Origin: Utricularia gibba
Lineage: Eukaryota; Streptophyta; Magnoliopsida; Lamiales; Lentibulariaceae
Assembly (NCBI GenBank): GCA_002189035.1
Contig: NEEC01000285.1
Location: forward strand, 1-43,721
Length of the DNA: 43,721 bases
Direction: 5' to 3'
A program made the translations under genes and the position numbers. Positions 10,871 to 24,160 of this stretch are shown piece by piece. Position 1 is the stretch's first letter; each line of letters opens with the position of its first letter. Under the pieces are notes generated by a model, which saw only the letters and a program-made list of their open reading frames with translations, searched no databases and had not been told where the DNA came from.

Positions 10871-13261
10871 GAGCTCTGATATATTGTCGACGACGAAGCT
10901 TCAAAAACGGAAGATGACCGCCCTGGAATGAGCTTCGAAACGGTGTGTCGTGCGCAACGTGGCTCATCACGGTTTCAAGATATCGAAAAATACGGAATGG
11001 TGCACGAGGCCTTCATCAGGTGTGGGTTGGAACACAACCGTGGCATTGTAAGGGATCGCCTCAAAAAAAAAATTTCACACCTTCCAATGAAATGCATATG
11101 TTTTGCAAGCGAGAAATCAATTTGCGTCGAATTGGAAGCCCCGAGTCGCATCATCGCGTACGTCGTGGCCACTTTGTGGCACAATTGAAGGCTAATATAA
11201 GGCAATAATCGAGCTCTGATATATTGTCGGACGACGAAGCTTCAAAAACGGAAGATGACCGCCCTGGAATGAGCTTCGAAACGGTGTGTCGTGCGCAACG
11301 TGCTCATCACGGTTTTCAAGATATCGACAAAATACGGAATGGTGCACGAGGCCTGCATCAGGTGTGGGTTGGAACACAACCGTGGCATTGTAAGGGATCG
11401 CCTCAAAACAAAAATTTCACACCTTCCAATGAAATGCATATGTTTTGAAAGCGAGAAATCCAATTCGCGTCGAATCGGAAGTCCGAGGTCGCATCATCGC
11501 GAACGTCGTGGCCACTTTGTGGCACAATTGAAGGCTAATATAAGGCAATAATTCGAGCTCTGATACATCGTCGGACGACGAAGCTTCAAAACGGAAGATG
11601 ACCGCTCTGGAATGAGCTTCGAAACGGTGTGTCGTGTGCAAAGGCTCATCACGGTTTTCAAGATATCGACAAAATACGGAATGGTGCACGAGGCCTTCAT
11701 CAGGTGTGGGTTGGAACACAACCGTGGCATTGTAAGGGTTCGCCTCTAAAACAAAAATTTCACACCTTCCAATGAAATCCATATGTTTGAAGCGAGAAAA
11801 CCCATTCGCGTCGAATCGGAAGTCCGAGGTCGCATCATCGCGAACGTCGTGGCCACTTTGTGGCACAATTGAAGGCTAATATAAGGCAATAATTCGAGCT
11901 CTGATATATTGTCGAACGACAAAGCTTCAAAACGAAGATGACCGCCTCGGAATGAGCTTCGAAACGGTGTGTCGTGCGAAACGTGGCTCATCACGGTTTT
12001 CAAGATATCGATAAAATACGGAATGGTGCACGAGGCCTGCATCAGGTGTGGGTTGGAACACACCGTGGCATTGTAAGGGATCGCCTCTAAAAACAAAAAT
12101 TTCACACCTTCCAATGAAATGCATATGTTTTGCAAGCGAGAAATCCATTCGCGTCGAATCGGAAGTCCCGAGTCGCATCATCCGAACGTCGTGGCCACTT
12201 TGTGGCACAATTGAAGGCTAATATAAGGCAATAATTCGAGCTCTGATACATCGTCGAACGACAAAGCTTCAAAAACGGAAGATGACCGCCTCGGAATGAG
12301 CTTCGAAACGGTGTGTCGTGCGCAACGGGCTCATCACGGTTTTAAGATATCGACAAAATACGGAATGGTGCACGAGGCCTTCATCAGGTGTGGGTTGGAA
12401 CACAACCGTGGCATTGTAAGGGATCGCCTCAAAAACAAAAATTTCACACCTTCCAATGAAATGCATATGTCTTTTGAAGCGAGAAATCCATTTGCGTCGA
12501 ATCGGAAGTCCGAGGTCGCATCATCGCGAACGTCGTGGCCACTTTGTGGCACAATTGAAGGCTAATATAAGGCAATAATTCGAGCTCTGATACATCGTCG
12601 GACGACGAAGCTTCAAAAACGGAAGATGACCGCTGGAATGAGCTTCGAAACGGTGTGTCGTGTGCAACGTGGCTCATCACGGTTTTCAAGATATCAAAAA
12701 TACGGAATGGTGCACGAGGCCTGCATCAGGTGTGGGTTGGAACACAACCGTGGCATTGTAAGGGATCGCCTCAAAACAAAATTTCACACCTTCCAATGAA
12801 ATGCATGTGTTTTGAAGCGAGAAATCCATTCGCGTCGAATCGGAAGTCCCGAGTCGCATCATCGCGAACGTCGTGGCCACTTTGTGGCACAATTGAAGGC
12901 TAATATAAGGCAAATAATTCGAGCTCTGATATATCGTCGGACGACGAAGCTTCAAAAACGGAAGATGACCGCCCTGGAATGAGCTTCGAAACGGTGTGTC
13001 GTGCGCAACGTGGCTCATCACGGTTTCAAGATATCGAAAAATACGGAATGGTGCACGAGGCCTGCATCAGGTGTGGGTTGGAACACAACCGTGGCATTGT
13101 AAGGGATCGCCTCTAAAACAAAAATTTCACACCTTCCAATGAAATGCATATGTTTTGAAGCGAGAAATCCATTCGCGTCGAATCGGAAGTCCGAGTCGCA
13201 TCATCGCGAACGTCGTGGCCACTTTGTGGCACAATTGAAGGGTAATATAAGGCAATAATTC
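10871..13261. repeat. Transition block between dimeric and pentameric domains
   Basis: Monomers start at 10871, 11211, 11555, 11896, 12238, 12582 and 12921. Class B features fade here: the unit at 11555 keeps CCGCTCTGG and GGGTTCGCCTCTAAAAC but has TGTGCAAAGGCTC and GATATCGACAAAAT. From 12238 onward GCGCAACGTGG (or variants), GATATCGACAAA and GGGATCGCC become the rule. No regular higher-order period is clear within these seven units. Confidence 0.75.
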
Positions 13262-14960
13262 GAGCTCTGATACATTGTCGGACGACGAAGCTTCAAAAAC
13301 GGAAGATGACCGCCCTGGAATGAGCTTCGAAACGGTGTGTCGTGCGCAACGTGCTCATCACGGTTTTCAAGATATCGACAAAATACGGAATGGTGCACGA
13401 GGCCTGCATCAGGTGTGGGTTGGAACACAACCGTGGCATTGTAAGGGATCGCCTCAAAAAAAAAAATTTCACACCTTCCAATGAAATGCATATGTTTTGA
13501 AGCGAGAAATCACATTCGCGTCGAATCGGAAGCCCCGAGTCGCATCATCGCGAACGTCGTGGCCACTTTGTGGCACAATTGAAGGCTAATATAAGGCAAT
13601 AATTCGAGCTCTGATATATCGTCGGACGACAAAGCTTCAAAACGGAAGATGACCGCCTCGGAATGAGCTTCGAAACGGTGTGTCGTGCAAACGTGGCTCA
13701 TCACGGTTTTCAAGATATCGATAAAATACGGAATGGTGCACGAGGCCTGCATCAGGTGTGGGTTGGAACACACCGTGGCATTGTAAGGGATCGCCTCTAA
13801 AACAAAATTTCACACCTTCCAATGAAATGCATATGTTTTGAAGCGAGAAATCCATTCGCGTCGAATCGGAAGCCCGAGTCGCATCATCGCGAACGTCGTG
13901 GCCACTTTGTGGCACAATTGAAGGCTAATAAGGCAATAATTCGAGCTCTGATACATCGTCGGACGACGAAGCTTCAAAAACGGAAGATGACCGCCTCGGA
14001 ATGAGCTTCGAAACGGTGTGTCGTGCGCAACGTGGCTCATCACGGTTTTCAAGATATCGACAAAATACGGAATGGTGCACGAGGCCTTCATCAGGTGTGG
14101 GTTGGAACACAACCGTGGCATTGTAAGGGATCGCCTCAAAAACGAAAATTTCACCTTCCAATGAAATCCATATGTCTTGAAAGCGAGAAATCCATTCGCG
14201 TCGAATCGGAAGTCCGAGGTCGCATCATCGCGAACGTCGTGGCCACTTTGTGGCACAATTGAAGGGTAATATAAGGCAATAATTCGAGCTCTGATATTCG
14301 TCGGACGACGAAGCTTCAAAACGGAAGATGACCGCCTGAATGAGCTTCGAAACGGTGTGTCGTAACGTGGCTCATCACGGTTTTCAAGATATCGACAAAA
14401 TACGAATGGTGCACGAGGCCTGCATCAGGTGTGGGTTGGAACACAACCGTGGCATTGTAAGGGATCGCCTCTAAAACAAAATTTCACACCTTCCAATGAA
14501 AATCATATGTTTGAAAGCGAGAAATCCCATTCGCGTCGAATCGGAAGTCCAGGTCGCATCATCGCGAACGTCGTGGCCACTTTGTGGCACAATTGAAGGC
14601 TAATATAAGGCAATAATTCGAGCTCTGATACATCGTCGGACGACAAAGCTTCAAAACGGAAGATGACCGCCTCGGAATGAGCTTCGAAACGGTGTGTCGT
14701 GCGCAACGTGGCTCATCACGGTTTTCAAGATATCGACAAAATACGGAATGGTGCACGAGGCCTTCATCAGGTGGGTTGGAACACAACCGTGGCATTGTAA
14801 GGGATCGCCAAAAACGAAAAATTTCACACCTTCCAATGAAATCCATATGTTTGAAAGCGAGAAATCCCATTCGCGTCGAATCGGAAGTCCGAGGTCGCAT
14901 CATCGCGAACGTCGTGGCCACTTTGTGGCACAATTGAAGGGTAATATAAGGCAATAATTC
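13262..14960. repeat. Pentameric higher-order repeat, copy 1
   Basis: Five monomers start at 13262, 13606, 13943, 14286 and 14620 (total 1699 bp). The markers that recur in later copies are: member 1 with GACCGCCCTGG; member 2 with TTGAAGCGAGAAATCC and the hybrid combination ATTCGCG then CGGAAGCCCG; member 3 with ACATCGTCGG, CGCCTCGG, GGCCTTCATCAGG and CCATATGTCTTGAAAGCG; member 4 with GATATTCGTCGG and a shortened CGCCTGAATGAG; member 5 with CGACAAAG and CGCCTCGG, followed by GAAGGGTAAT. Member 1 here has ACATTGTCGG and GAAGCG, unlike the later copies, so this copy is partly diverged. Confidence 0.68.
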
Positions 14961-16667
14961 GAGCTCTGATATATTGTCGGACGACGAAGCTTCAAAAACG
15001 GAAGATGACCGCCCTGGAATGAGCTTCGAAACGGTGTGTCGTGCGCAACGTGGCTCATCACGGTTTTCAAGATATCGAGAAAATACGGAATGGTGCACGA
15101 GGCCTGCATCAGGTGTGGGTTGGAACACAACCGTGGCATTGTAAGGGATCGCCTCAAAACGAAAATTTCACACCTTCCAATGAAATGCATATGTTTTGCA
15201 AGCGAGAAATCACATTTGCGTCGAATTGGAAGCCCGAGTCGCATCATCGCGAACGTCGTGGCCACTTTGTGGCACAATTGAAGGGTAATATAAGGCAATA
15301 ATTCGAGCTCTGATATATTGTCGGACGACGAAGCTTCAAAAACGGAAGATGACCGCCTGGAATGAGCTTCGAAACGGTGTGTCGTGTGCAACGTGGCTCA
15401 TCACGGTTTTCAAGATATCAAAATACGGAATGGTGCACGAGGCCTGCATCAGGTGTGGGTTGGAACACACCGTGGCATTGTAAGGGATCGCCTCTAAAAC
15501 AAAATTTCACACCTTCCAATGAAATGCATATGTTTTTGAAGCGAGAAATCCATTCGCGTCGAATCGGAAGCCCGAGTCGCATCATCGCGAACGTCGTGGC
15601 CACTTTGTGGCACAATTGAAGGCTAATATAAGGCAATAATTCGAGCTCTGATACATCGTCGGACGACGAAGCTTCAAAAACGGAAGATGACCGCCTCGGA
15701 ATGAGCTTCGAAACGGTGTGTCGTGCGCAACGTGGCTCATCACGGTTTTCAAGATATCGACAAAATACGGAATGGTGCACGAGGCCTTCATCAGGTGTGG
15801 GTTGGAACACAACCGTGGCATTGTAAGGGATCGCCTCAAAAACAAAATTTCACACCTTCCAATGAAATCCATATGTTTGAAAGCGAGAAATCCATTCGCG
15901 TCGAATCGGAAGTCCGAGGTCGCATCATCGCGAACGTCGTGGCCACTTTGTGGCACAATTGAAGGCTAATATAAGGCAATAATTCGAGCTCTGATATTCG
16001 TCGGACGACGAAGCTTCAAAACGGAAGATGACCGCCTCGAATGAGCTTCGAAACGGTGTGTCGTGTGCAACGTGGCTCATCACGGTTTTCAAGATATCGA
16101 CAAAATACGGAATGGTGCACGAGGCCTGCATCAGGTGTGGGTTGGAACACACCGTGGCATTGTAAGGGATCGCCTCAAAACAAAATTTCACACCTTCCAA
16201 TGAAATCCATATGTTTGAAAGCGAGAAATCCCATTCGCGTCGAATCGGAAGTCCGAGTCGCATCATCGCGAACGTCGTGGCCACTTTGTGGCACAATTGA
16301 AGGCTAATATAAGGCAATAATTCGAGCTCTGATACATCGTCGAACGACAAAGCTTCAAAACGGAAGATGACCGCCTCGGAATGAGCTTCGAAACGGTGTG
16401 TCGTGCGCAACGTGGCTCATCACGGTTTTTCAAGATATCGAAAAATACGGAATGGTGCACGAGGCCTGCATCAGGTGTGGGTTGGAACACAACCGTGGCA
16501 TTGTAAGGGATCGCCCTAAAAAACAAAATTTCACACCTTCCAATGAAATCCATATGTCTTGAAAGCGAGAAATCCCATTCGCGTCGAATCGGAAGTCCGA
16601 GGTCGCATCATCGCGAACGTCGTGGCCACTTTGTGGCACAATTGAAGGGTAATATAAGGCAATATTC
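14961..16667. repeat. Pentameric higher-order repeat, copy 2
   Basis: Five monomers start at 14961, 15305, 15643, 15986 and 16324 (total 1707 bp). Member 1 has TATTGTCGG, GACCGCCCTGG, GCAAGCG, CATTTGCG and TTGGAAGCCC. Member 2 has GAAGCG with ATTCGCG and CGGAAGCCCG. Member 3 has ACATCGTCGG, CGCCTCGG, CTTCATCAGG and CCATATG. Member 4 has GATATTCGTCGG and CGCCTCGAATGAG. Member 5 has CGTCGAACGACAAAG, CGCCTCGG and a terminal GAAGGGTAAT. The order of these markers matches the copies on either side. Confidence 0.75.
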
Positions 16668-18362
16668 GAGCTCTGATATATTGTCGGACGACGAAGCTTC
16701 AAAACGGAAGATGACCGCCCTGGAATGAGCTTCGAAACGGTGTGTCGTGCGCAACGTGGCTCATCACGGTTTCAAGATATCGAAAAATACGGAATGGTGC
16801 ACGAGGCCTGCATCAGGTGTGGGTTGGAACACAACCGTGGCATTGTAAGGGATCGCCTCAAAACGAAAATTTCACACCTTCCAATGAAATGCATATGTTT
16901 GCAAGCGAGAAATCACATTTGCGTCGAATTGGAAGCCCGAGTCGCATCATCGCGAACGTCGTGGCCACTTTGTGGCACAATTGAAGGCTAATATAAGGCA
17001 ATAATTCGAGCTCTGATATATCGTCGGACGACGAAGCTTCAAAAACGGAAGATGACCGCCTGGAATGAGCTTCGAAACGGTGTGTCGTGCGCAACGTGGC
17101 TCATCACGGTTTCAAGATATCGAAAAATACGGAATGGTGCACGAGGCCTGCATCAGGTGTGGGTTGGAACACAACCGTGGCATTGTAAGGGATCGCCTCT
17201 AAAACAAAAATTTCACACCTTCCAATGAAATGCATATGTTTTGAAGCGAGAAATCCATTCGCGTCGAATCGGAAGCCCGAGGTCGCATCATCGCGAACGT
17301 CGTGGCCACTTTGTGGCACAATTGAAGGCTAATATAAGGCAATAATTCGAGCTCTGATACATCGTCGGACGACGAAGCTTCAAAAACGGAAGATGACCGC
17401 CTCGGAATGAGCTTCGAAACGGTGTGTCGTGCGCAACGGGCTCATCACGGTTTTCAAGATATCGACAAAATACGGAATGGTGCACGAGGCCTTCATCAGG
17501 TGTGGGTTGGAACACACCGTGGCATTGTAAGGATCGCCTCAAAAAACGAAAATTTCACACCTTCCAATGAAATCCATATGTCTTGAAAGCGAGAAATCCA
17601 TTCGCGTCGAATCGGAAGTCCAGGTCGCATCATCGCGAACGTCGTGGCCACTTTGTGGCACAATTGAAGGCTAATATAAGGCAATAATTCGAGCTCTGAT
17701 ACATCGTCGGACGACGAAGCTTCAAAACGGAAGATGACCGCCTCGAATGAGCTTCGAAACGGTGTGTCGTGAACGTGGCTCATCACGGTTTTCAAGATAT
17801 CGACAAAATACGGAATGGTGCAAGGCCTGCATCAGGTGTGGGTTGGAACACACCGTGGCATTGTAAGGGATCGCCTCTAAAACGAAAATTTCACACCTTC
17901 CAATGAAATCCATATGTTTTTGAAAGCGAGAAATCCCATTCGCGTCGAATCGGAAGTCCGAGTCGCATCATCGCGAACGTCGTGGCCACTTTGTGCACAA
18001 TTGAAGGCTAATATAAGCAATAATTCGAGCTCTGATACATCGTCGAACGACAAGCTTCAAAACGGAAGATGACCGCCTCGGAATGAGCTTCGAAACGGTG
18101 TGTCGTGCGCAACGTGGCTCATCACGGTTTCAAGATATCGACAAAATACGGAATGGTGCACGAGGCCTGCATCAGGTGTGGGTTGGAACACACGGCATTG
18201 TAAGGATCGCCTCAAAAACGAAAATTTCACACCTTCCAATGAAATGCATATGTTTGAAAGCGAGAAATCCCATTCGCGTCGAATTGGAAGTCCGAGTCGC
18301 ATCATCGCGAACGTCGTGGCCACTTTGTGGCACAATTGAAGGCTAATATAAGGCAATAATTC
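16668..18362. repeat. Pentameric higher-order repeat, copy 3
   Basis: Five monomers start at 16668, 17008, 17349, 17691 and 18027 (total 1695 bp). Member 1 again has TATTGTCGG, GACCGCCCTGG, GCAAGCG, CATTTGCG and TTGGAAGCCC. Member 2 has GAAGCG, ATTCGCG and CGGAAGCCCG. Member 3 has CGCCTCGG, CTTCATCAGG and CCATATGTCTTGAAAGCG. Member 4 has CGCCTCGAATGAG. Member 5 has CGTCGAACGACAAG and CGCCTCGG. Member 4 here starts with ACATCGTCGG rather than the ATTCGTCGG of copies 1 and 2, and member 5 has a hybrid TTGGAAGTCCG. Confidence 0.75.
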
Positions 18363-20067
18363 GAGCTCTGATATATTGTCGGACGACGAAGCTTCAAAAC
18401 GGAAGATGACCGCCCTGAATGAGCTTCGAAACGGTGTGTCGTGCGCAACGTGGCTCATCACGGTTTTCAAGATATCGACAAAATACGGAATGGTGCACGA
18501 GGCCTGCATCAGGTGTGGGTTGGAACACAACCGTGGCATTGTAAGGGATCGCCTCTAAAAACGAAAATTTCACACCTTCCAATGAAATGCATATGTTTTT
18601 GCAAGCGAGAAATCACATTTGCGTCGAATTGGAAGCCCGAGTCGCATCATCGCGAACGTCGTGGCCACTTTGTGGCACAATTGAAGGTAATATAAGGCAA
18701 TAATTCGAGCTCTGATATATTGTCGGACGACGAAGCTTCAAAAACGGAAGATGACCGCCTGGAATGAGCTTCGAAACGGTGTGTCGTGCGCAACGTGGCT
18801 CATCACGGTTTCAAGATATCGACAAAATACGGAATGGTGCACGAGGCCTTCATCAGGTGTGGGTTGGAACACAACCGTGGCATTGTAAGGGATCGCCTCT
18901 AAAACGAAAATTTCACACCTTCCAATGAAATGCATGTGTTTTGCAAGCGAGAAATCCATTTGCGTCGAATTGGAAGCCCCGAGTCGCATCATCGCGAACG
19001 TCGTGGCCACTTTGTGGCACAATTGAAGGGTAATATAAGGCAATAATTCGAGCTCTGATATATTGTCGGACGACGAAGCTTCAAAAACGGAAGATGACCG
19101 CCTGGAATGAGCTTCGAAACGGTGTGTCGTGCAAACGGCTCATCACGGTTTTCAAGATATCAAAATACGGAATGGTGCACGAGGCCTTCATCAGGTGTGG
19201 GTTGGAACACACCGTGGCATTGTAAGGGATCGCCTCTAAAACGAAAATTTCACACCTTCCAATGAAATGCATATGTTTTGAAAGCGAGAAATCCCATTCG
19301 CGTCGAATCGGAAGTCCCGAGTCGCATCATCGCGAACGTCGTGGCCACTTTGTGGCACAATTGAAGGCTAATATAAGGCAATAATTCGAGCTCTGATACA
19401 TCGTCGGACGACGAAGCTTCAAAACGGAAGATGACCGCCTGGAATGAGCTTCGAAACGGTGTGTCGTGCGAAACGTGGCTCATCACGGTTTCAAGATATC
19501 GATAAAATACGGAATGGTGCACGAGGCCTGCATCAGGTGTGGGTTGGAACACAACGTGGCATTGTAAGGGATCGCCTCAAAACGAAAATTTCACACCTTC
19601 CAATGAAATGCATATGTTTTTGCAAGCGAGAAATCCATTGCGTCGAATCGGAAGTCCGAGTCGCATCATCGCGAACGTCGTGGCCACTTTGTGGCACAAT
19701 TGAAGGCTAATATAAGGCAATAATTCGAGCTCTGATACATCGTCGAACGACAAAGCTTCAAAACGGAAGATGACGCCTCGGAATGAGCTTCGAAACGGTG
19801 TGTCGTGCGCAACGTGGCTCATCACGGTTTCAAGATATCGAAAAATACGGAATGGTGCACGAGGCCTGCATCAGGTGTGGGTTGGAACACACCCGTGGCA
19901 TTGTAAGGGATCGCCTCTAAAACGAAAATTTCACACCTTCCAATGAAATCCATATGTTTGAAAGCGAGAAATCCCATTCGCGTCGAATCGGAAGTCCGAG
20001 GTCGCATCATCGCGAACGTCGTGGCCACTTTGTGGCACAATTGAAGGGTAATATAAGGCAATAATTC
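18363..20067. repeat. Pentameric higher-order repeat, decayed copy 4
   Basis: Five monomers start at 18363, 18707, 19050, 19388 and 19727 (total 1705 bp). The first and last members keep the diagnostic markers: 18363 has TATTGTCGG, a CCCTG segment, GCAAGCG, CATTTGCG and TTGGAAGCCC; 19727 has CGTCGAACGACAAAG and CGCCTCGG, followed by GAAGGGTAAT. Member 3 has CTTCATCAGG. The middle members are otherwise mixed, so this copy looks partly replaced by gene conversion or unequal exchange. Confidence 0.55.
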
Positions 20068-23000
20068 GAGCTCTGATACATCGTCGGACGACGAAGCTTC
20101 AAAACGGAAGATGACCGCCTGGAATGAGCTTCGAAACGGTGTGTCGTGCGCAACGTGGCTCATCACGGTTTTCAAGATATCGAAAAATACGGAATGGTGC
20201 ACGAGGCCTGCATCAGGTGTGGGTTGGAACACACCGTGGCATTGTAAGGGATCGCCTCTAAAACAAAATTTCACACCTTCCAATGAAATCCATATGTTTT
20301 GAAAGCGAGAAATCCCATTCGCGTCGAATCGGAAGTCCGAGGTCGCATCATCGCGAACGTCGTGGCCACTTTGTGGCACAATTGAAGGGTAATATAAGGC
20401 AATAATTCGAGCTCTGATATATTGTCGGACGAAAGCTTCAAAACGGAAGATGACCGCCCTGAAATGAGCTTCGAAACGTGTGTCGTGCAACGTGGCTCAT
20501 CACGGTTTTCAAGATATCGATAAAATACGGAATGGTGCACGAGGCCTGCATCAGGTGTGGGTTGGAACACAACCGTGCCATTGTAAGGGATCGCCTCAAA
20601 AACAAAAATTTCACACCTTCCAATGAAATGCATATGTTTTTGCAAGCGAGAAATCCATTTGCGTCGAATCGGAAGCCCCGAGTCGCATCATCGCGAACGT
20701 CGTGGCCACTTTGTGGCACAATTGAAGGCTAATATAAGGCAATAATTCGAGCTCTGATACATCGTCGGACGACGAAGCTTCAAAAACGGAAGATGACCGC
20801 CTGGAATGAGCTTCGAAACGGTGTGTCGTGTGCAACAAGGCTCATCACGGTTTTCAAGATATCAAAAATACGGAATGGTGCACGAGGCCTGCATCAGGTG
20901 TGGGTTGGAACACAACCGTGGCATTGTAAGGGTTCGCCTCTAAAACAAAAATTTCACACCTTCCAATGAAATCATATGTTTTGAAGCGAGAAATCCATTC
21001 GCGTCGAATCGGAAGTCCGAGTCGCATCATCGCGAACGTCGTGGCCACTTTGTGGCACAATTGAAGGGTAATATAAGGCAATAATTCGAGCTCTGATATT
21101 GTCGGACGACGAAGCTTCAAAACGGAAGATGACCGCCTGGAATGAGCTTCGAAACGGTGTGTCGTGCGCAACGTGGCTCATCACGGTTTTCAAGATATCG
21201 AAAAATACGGAATGGTGCACGAGGCCTGCATCAGGTGTGGGTTGGAACACAACCGTGGCATTGTAAGGGATCGCCTCTAAAACAAAAATTTCACACCTTC
21301 CAATGAAATGCATATGTTTTGCAAGCGAGAAATCACATTTGCGTCGAATCGGAAGCCCCGAGTCGCATCATCGCGAACGTCGTGGCCACTTTGTGGCACA
21401 ATTGAAGGCTAATATAAGGCAATAATTCGAGCTCTGATATATTGTCGGACGACGAAGCTTCAAAAACGGAAGATGACCGCCTGGAATGAGCTTCGAAACG
21501 GTGTGTCGTGCGCAACGTGGCTCATCACGGTTTCAAGATATCGAAAATACGGAATGGTGCACGAGGCCTGCATCAGGTGTGGGTTGGAACACAACCGTGC
21601 ATTGTAAGGGATCGCCTCAAAACAAAAATTTCACACCTTCCAATGAAATGCATATGTTTGAAGCGAGAAATCCCATTCGCGTCGAATCGGAAGTCCGAGT
21701 CGCATCATCGCGAACGTCGTGGCCACTTTGTGGCACAATTGAAGGCTAATATAAGGCAATAATTCGAGCTCTGATACATCGTCGGACGACGAAGCTTCAA
21801 AAACGGAAGATGACCGCTCTGGAATGAGCTTCGAAACGGTGTGTCGTGTGCAACGGCTCATCACGGTTTTCAAGATATTTACAAAATACGGAATGGTGCA
21901 CGAGGCCTGCATCAGGTGTGGGTTGGAACACAACCGTGGCATTGTAAGGGATCGCCTCTAAAACAAAAATTTCACACCTTCCAATGAAATCCATATGTCT
22001 TGAAGCGAGAAATCCCATTCGCGTCGAATCGGAAGTCCGAGGTCGCATCATCGCGAACGTCGTGGCCACTTTGTGGCACAATTGAAGGCTAATATAAGGC
22101 AATAATTCGAGCTCTGATATATTGTCGAACGACAAGCTTCAAAACGGAAGATGACCGCCTCGGAATGAGCTTCGAAACGGTGTGTCGTGCGCAACGTGGC
22201 TCATCACGGTTTTCAAGATATCGATAAAATACGGAATGGTGCACGAGGCCTGCATCAGGTGTGGGTTGGAACACAACCGTGCATTGTAAGGGATCGCCTC
22301 TAAAAACGAAAATTTCACCCTTCCAATGAAATGCATATGTTTTGCAAGCGAGAAATCACATTTGCGTCGAATCGGAAGCCCGAGTCGCATCATCGCGACG
22401 TCGTGGCCACTTTGTGGCACAATTGAAGGCTAATATAAGGCAATAATTCGAGCTCTGATACATCGTCGGACGACGAAGCTTCAAAAACGGAAGATGACCG
22501 CTTGGAATGAGCTTCGAAACGGTGTGTCGTGCGCAACGTGGCTCATCACGGTTTTAAGATATCGACAAAATACGGAATGGTGCACGAGGCCTGCATCAGG
22601 TGTGGGTTGGAACACAACCGTGGCATTGTAAGGGATCGCCTCAAAAAACGAAAATTTCACACCTTCCAATGAAATGCATATGTTTGAAAGCGAGAAATCC
22701 ATTCGCGTCGAATCGGAAGTCCGAGTCGCATCATCGCGAACGTCGTGGCCACTTTGTGGCACAATTGAAGGGTAATATAAGGCAATAATTCGAGCTCTGA
22801 TACATCGTCGGACGACGAAGCTTCAAAACGGAAGATGACCGCCTGGAATGAGCTTCGAAACGGTGTGTCGTGCGCAACGTGGCTCATCACGGTTTTCAAG
22901 ATATCGACAAAATACGGAATGGTGCACGAGGCCTGCATCAGGTGTGGGTTGGAACACAACCGTGGCATTGTAAGGGATCGCCTCAAAACGAAAATTTCAC

Positions 23001-24160
23001 ACCTTCCAATGAAATCCATATGTTTTGAAAGCGAGAAATCCCATTCGCGTCGAATCGGAAGTCCGAGTCGCATCATCGCGAACGTCGTGGCCACTTTGTG
23101 GCACAATTGAAGGCTAATATAAGGCAATAATTCGAGCTCTGATACATCGTCGGACGACGAAAGCTTCAAAACGGAAGATGACCGCCTCGGAATGAGCTTC
23201 GAAACGGTGTGTCGTGTGCAACGTGGCTCATCACGGTTTCAAGATATCGACAAAATACGGAATGGTGCACGAGGCCTGCATCAGGTGTGGGTTGGAACAC
23301 AACCGTGGCATTGTAAGGGATCGCCTCAAAACGAAAATTTCACACCTTCCAATGAAATCATATGTTTTGAAGCGAGAAATCCATTCGCGTCGAATCGGAA
23401 GTCCCGAGTCGCATCATCGCGAACGTCGTGGCCACTTTGTGGCACAATTGAAGGCTAATATAAGGCAATAATTCGAGCTCTGATACATCGTCGAACGACA
23501 AAGCTTCAAAACGGAAGATGACCGCCTCGGAATGAGCTTCGAAACGGTGTGTCGTGCGCAACGTGGCTCATCACGGTTTTCAAGATATCGACAAAATACG
23601 GAATGGTGCACGAGGCCTTCATCAGGTGTGGGTTGGAACACAACCGTGGCATTGTAAGGGATCGCCTCTAAAACGAAAATTTCACACCTTCCAATGAAAT
23701 GCATATGTTTTGCAAGCGAGAAATCACATTTCGTCGAATTGGAAGCCCCGAGTCGCATCATCGCGAACGTCGTGGCCACTTTGTGGCACAATTGAAGGCT
23801 AATATAAGGCAATAATTCGAGCTCTGATACATCGTCGGACGACGAAGCTTCAAAAACGGAAGATGACCGCTCTGGAATGAGCTTCGAAACGGTGTGTCGT
23901 GTGCAACGTGGCTCATCACGGTTTTCAAGATATCGACAAAATACGGAATGGTGCACGAGGCCTGCATCAGGTGTGGGTTGGAACACAACCGTGGCATTGT
24001 AAGGGTCGCCTCTAAACAAAAATTTCATACCTTCCAATGAAATCCATATGTTTGAAAGCGAGAAACCCATTCGCGTCGAATCGGAAGTCCGAGGTCGCAT
24101 CATCGCGAACGTCGTGGCCACTTTGTGGCACAATTGAAGGCTAATATAAGGCAATAATTC
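20068..24160. repeat. Mixed monomer block right of the pentameric domain
   Basis: Monomers start at 20068, 20409, 20749, 21088, 21429, 21766, 22109, 22450, 22792, 23134, 23475 and 23819. Class B markers return one by one: TGTGCAACAAGG near 20830, GATATTTACAAAAT near 21875, TTTCATACC near 24020. Short A/B-like pairs (20409 and 20749; 21429 and 21766) alternate with runs of GATATCGACAAA monomers resembling the central domain (22450-23818). No single higher-order period fits all twelve units. Confidence 0.72.
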
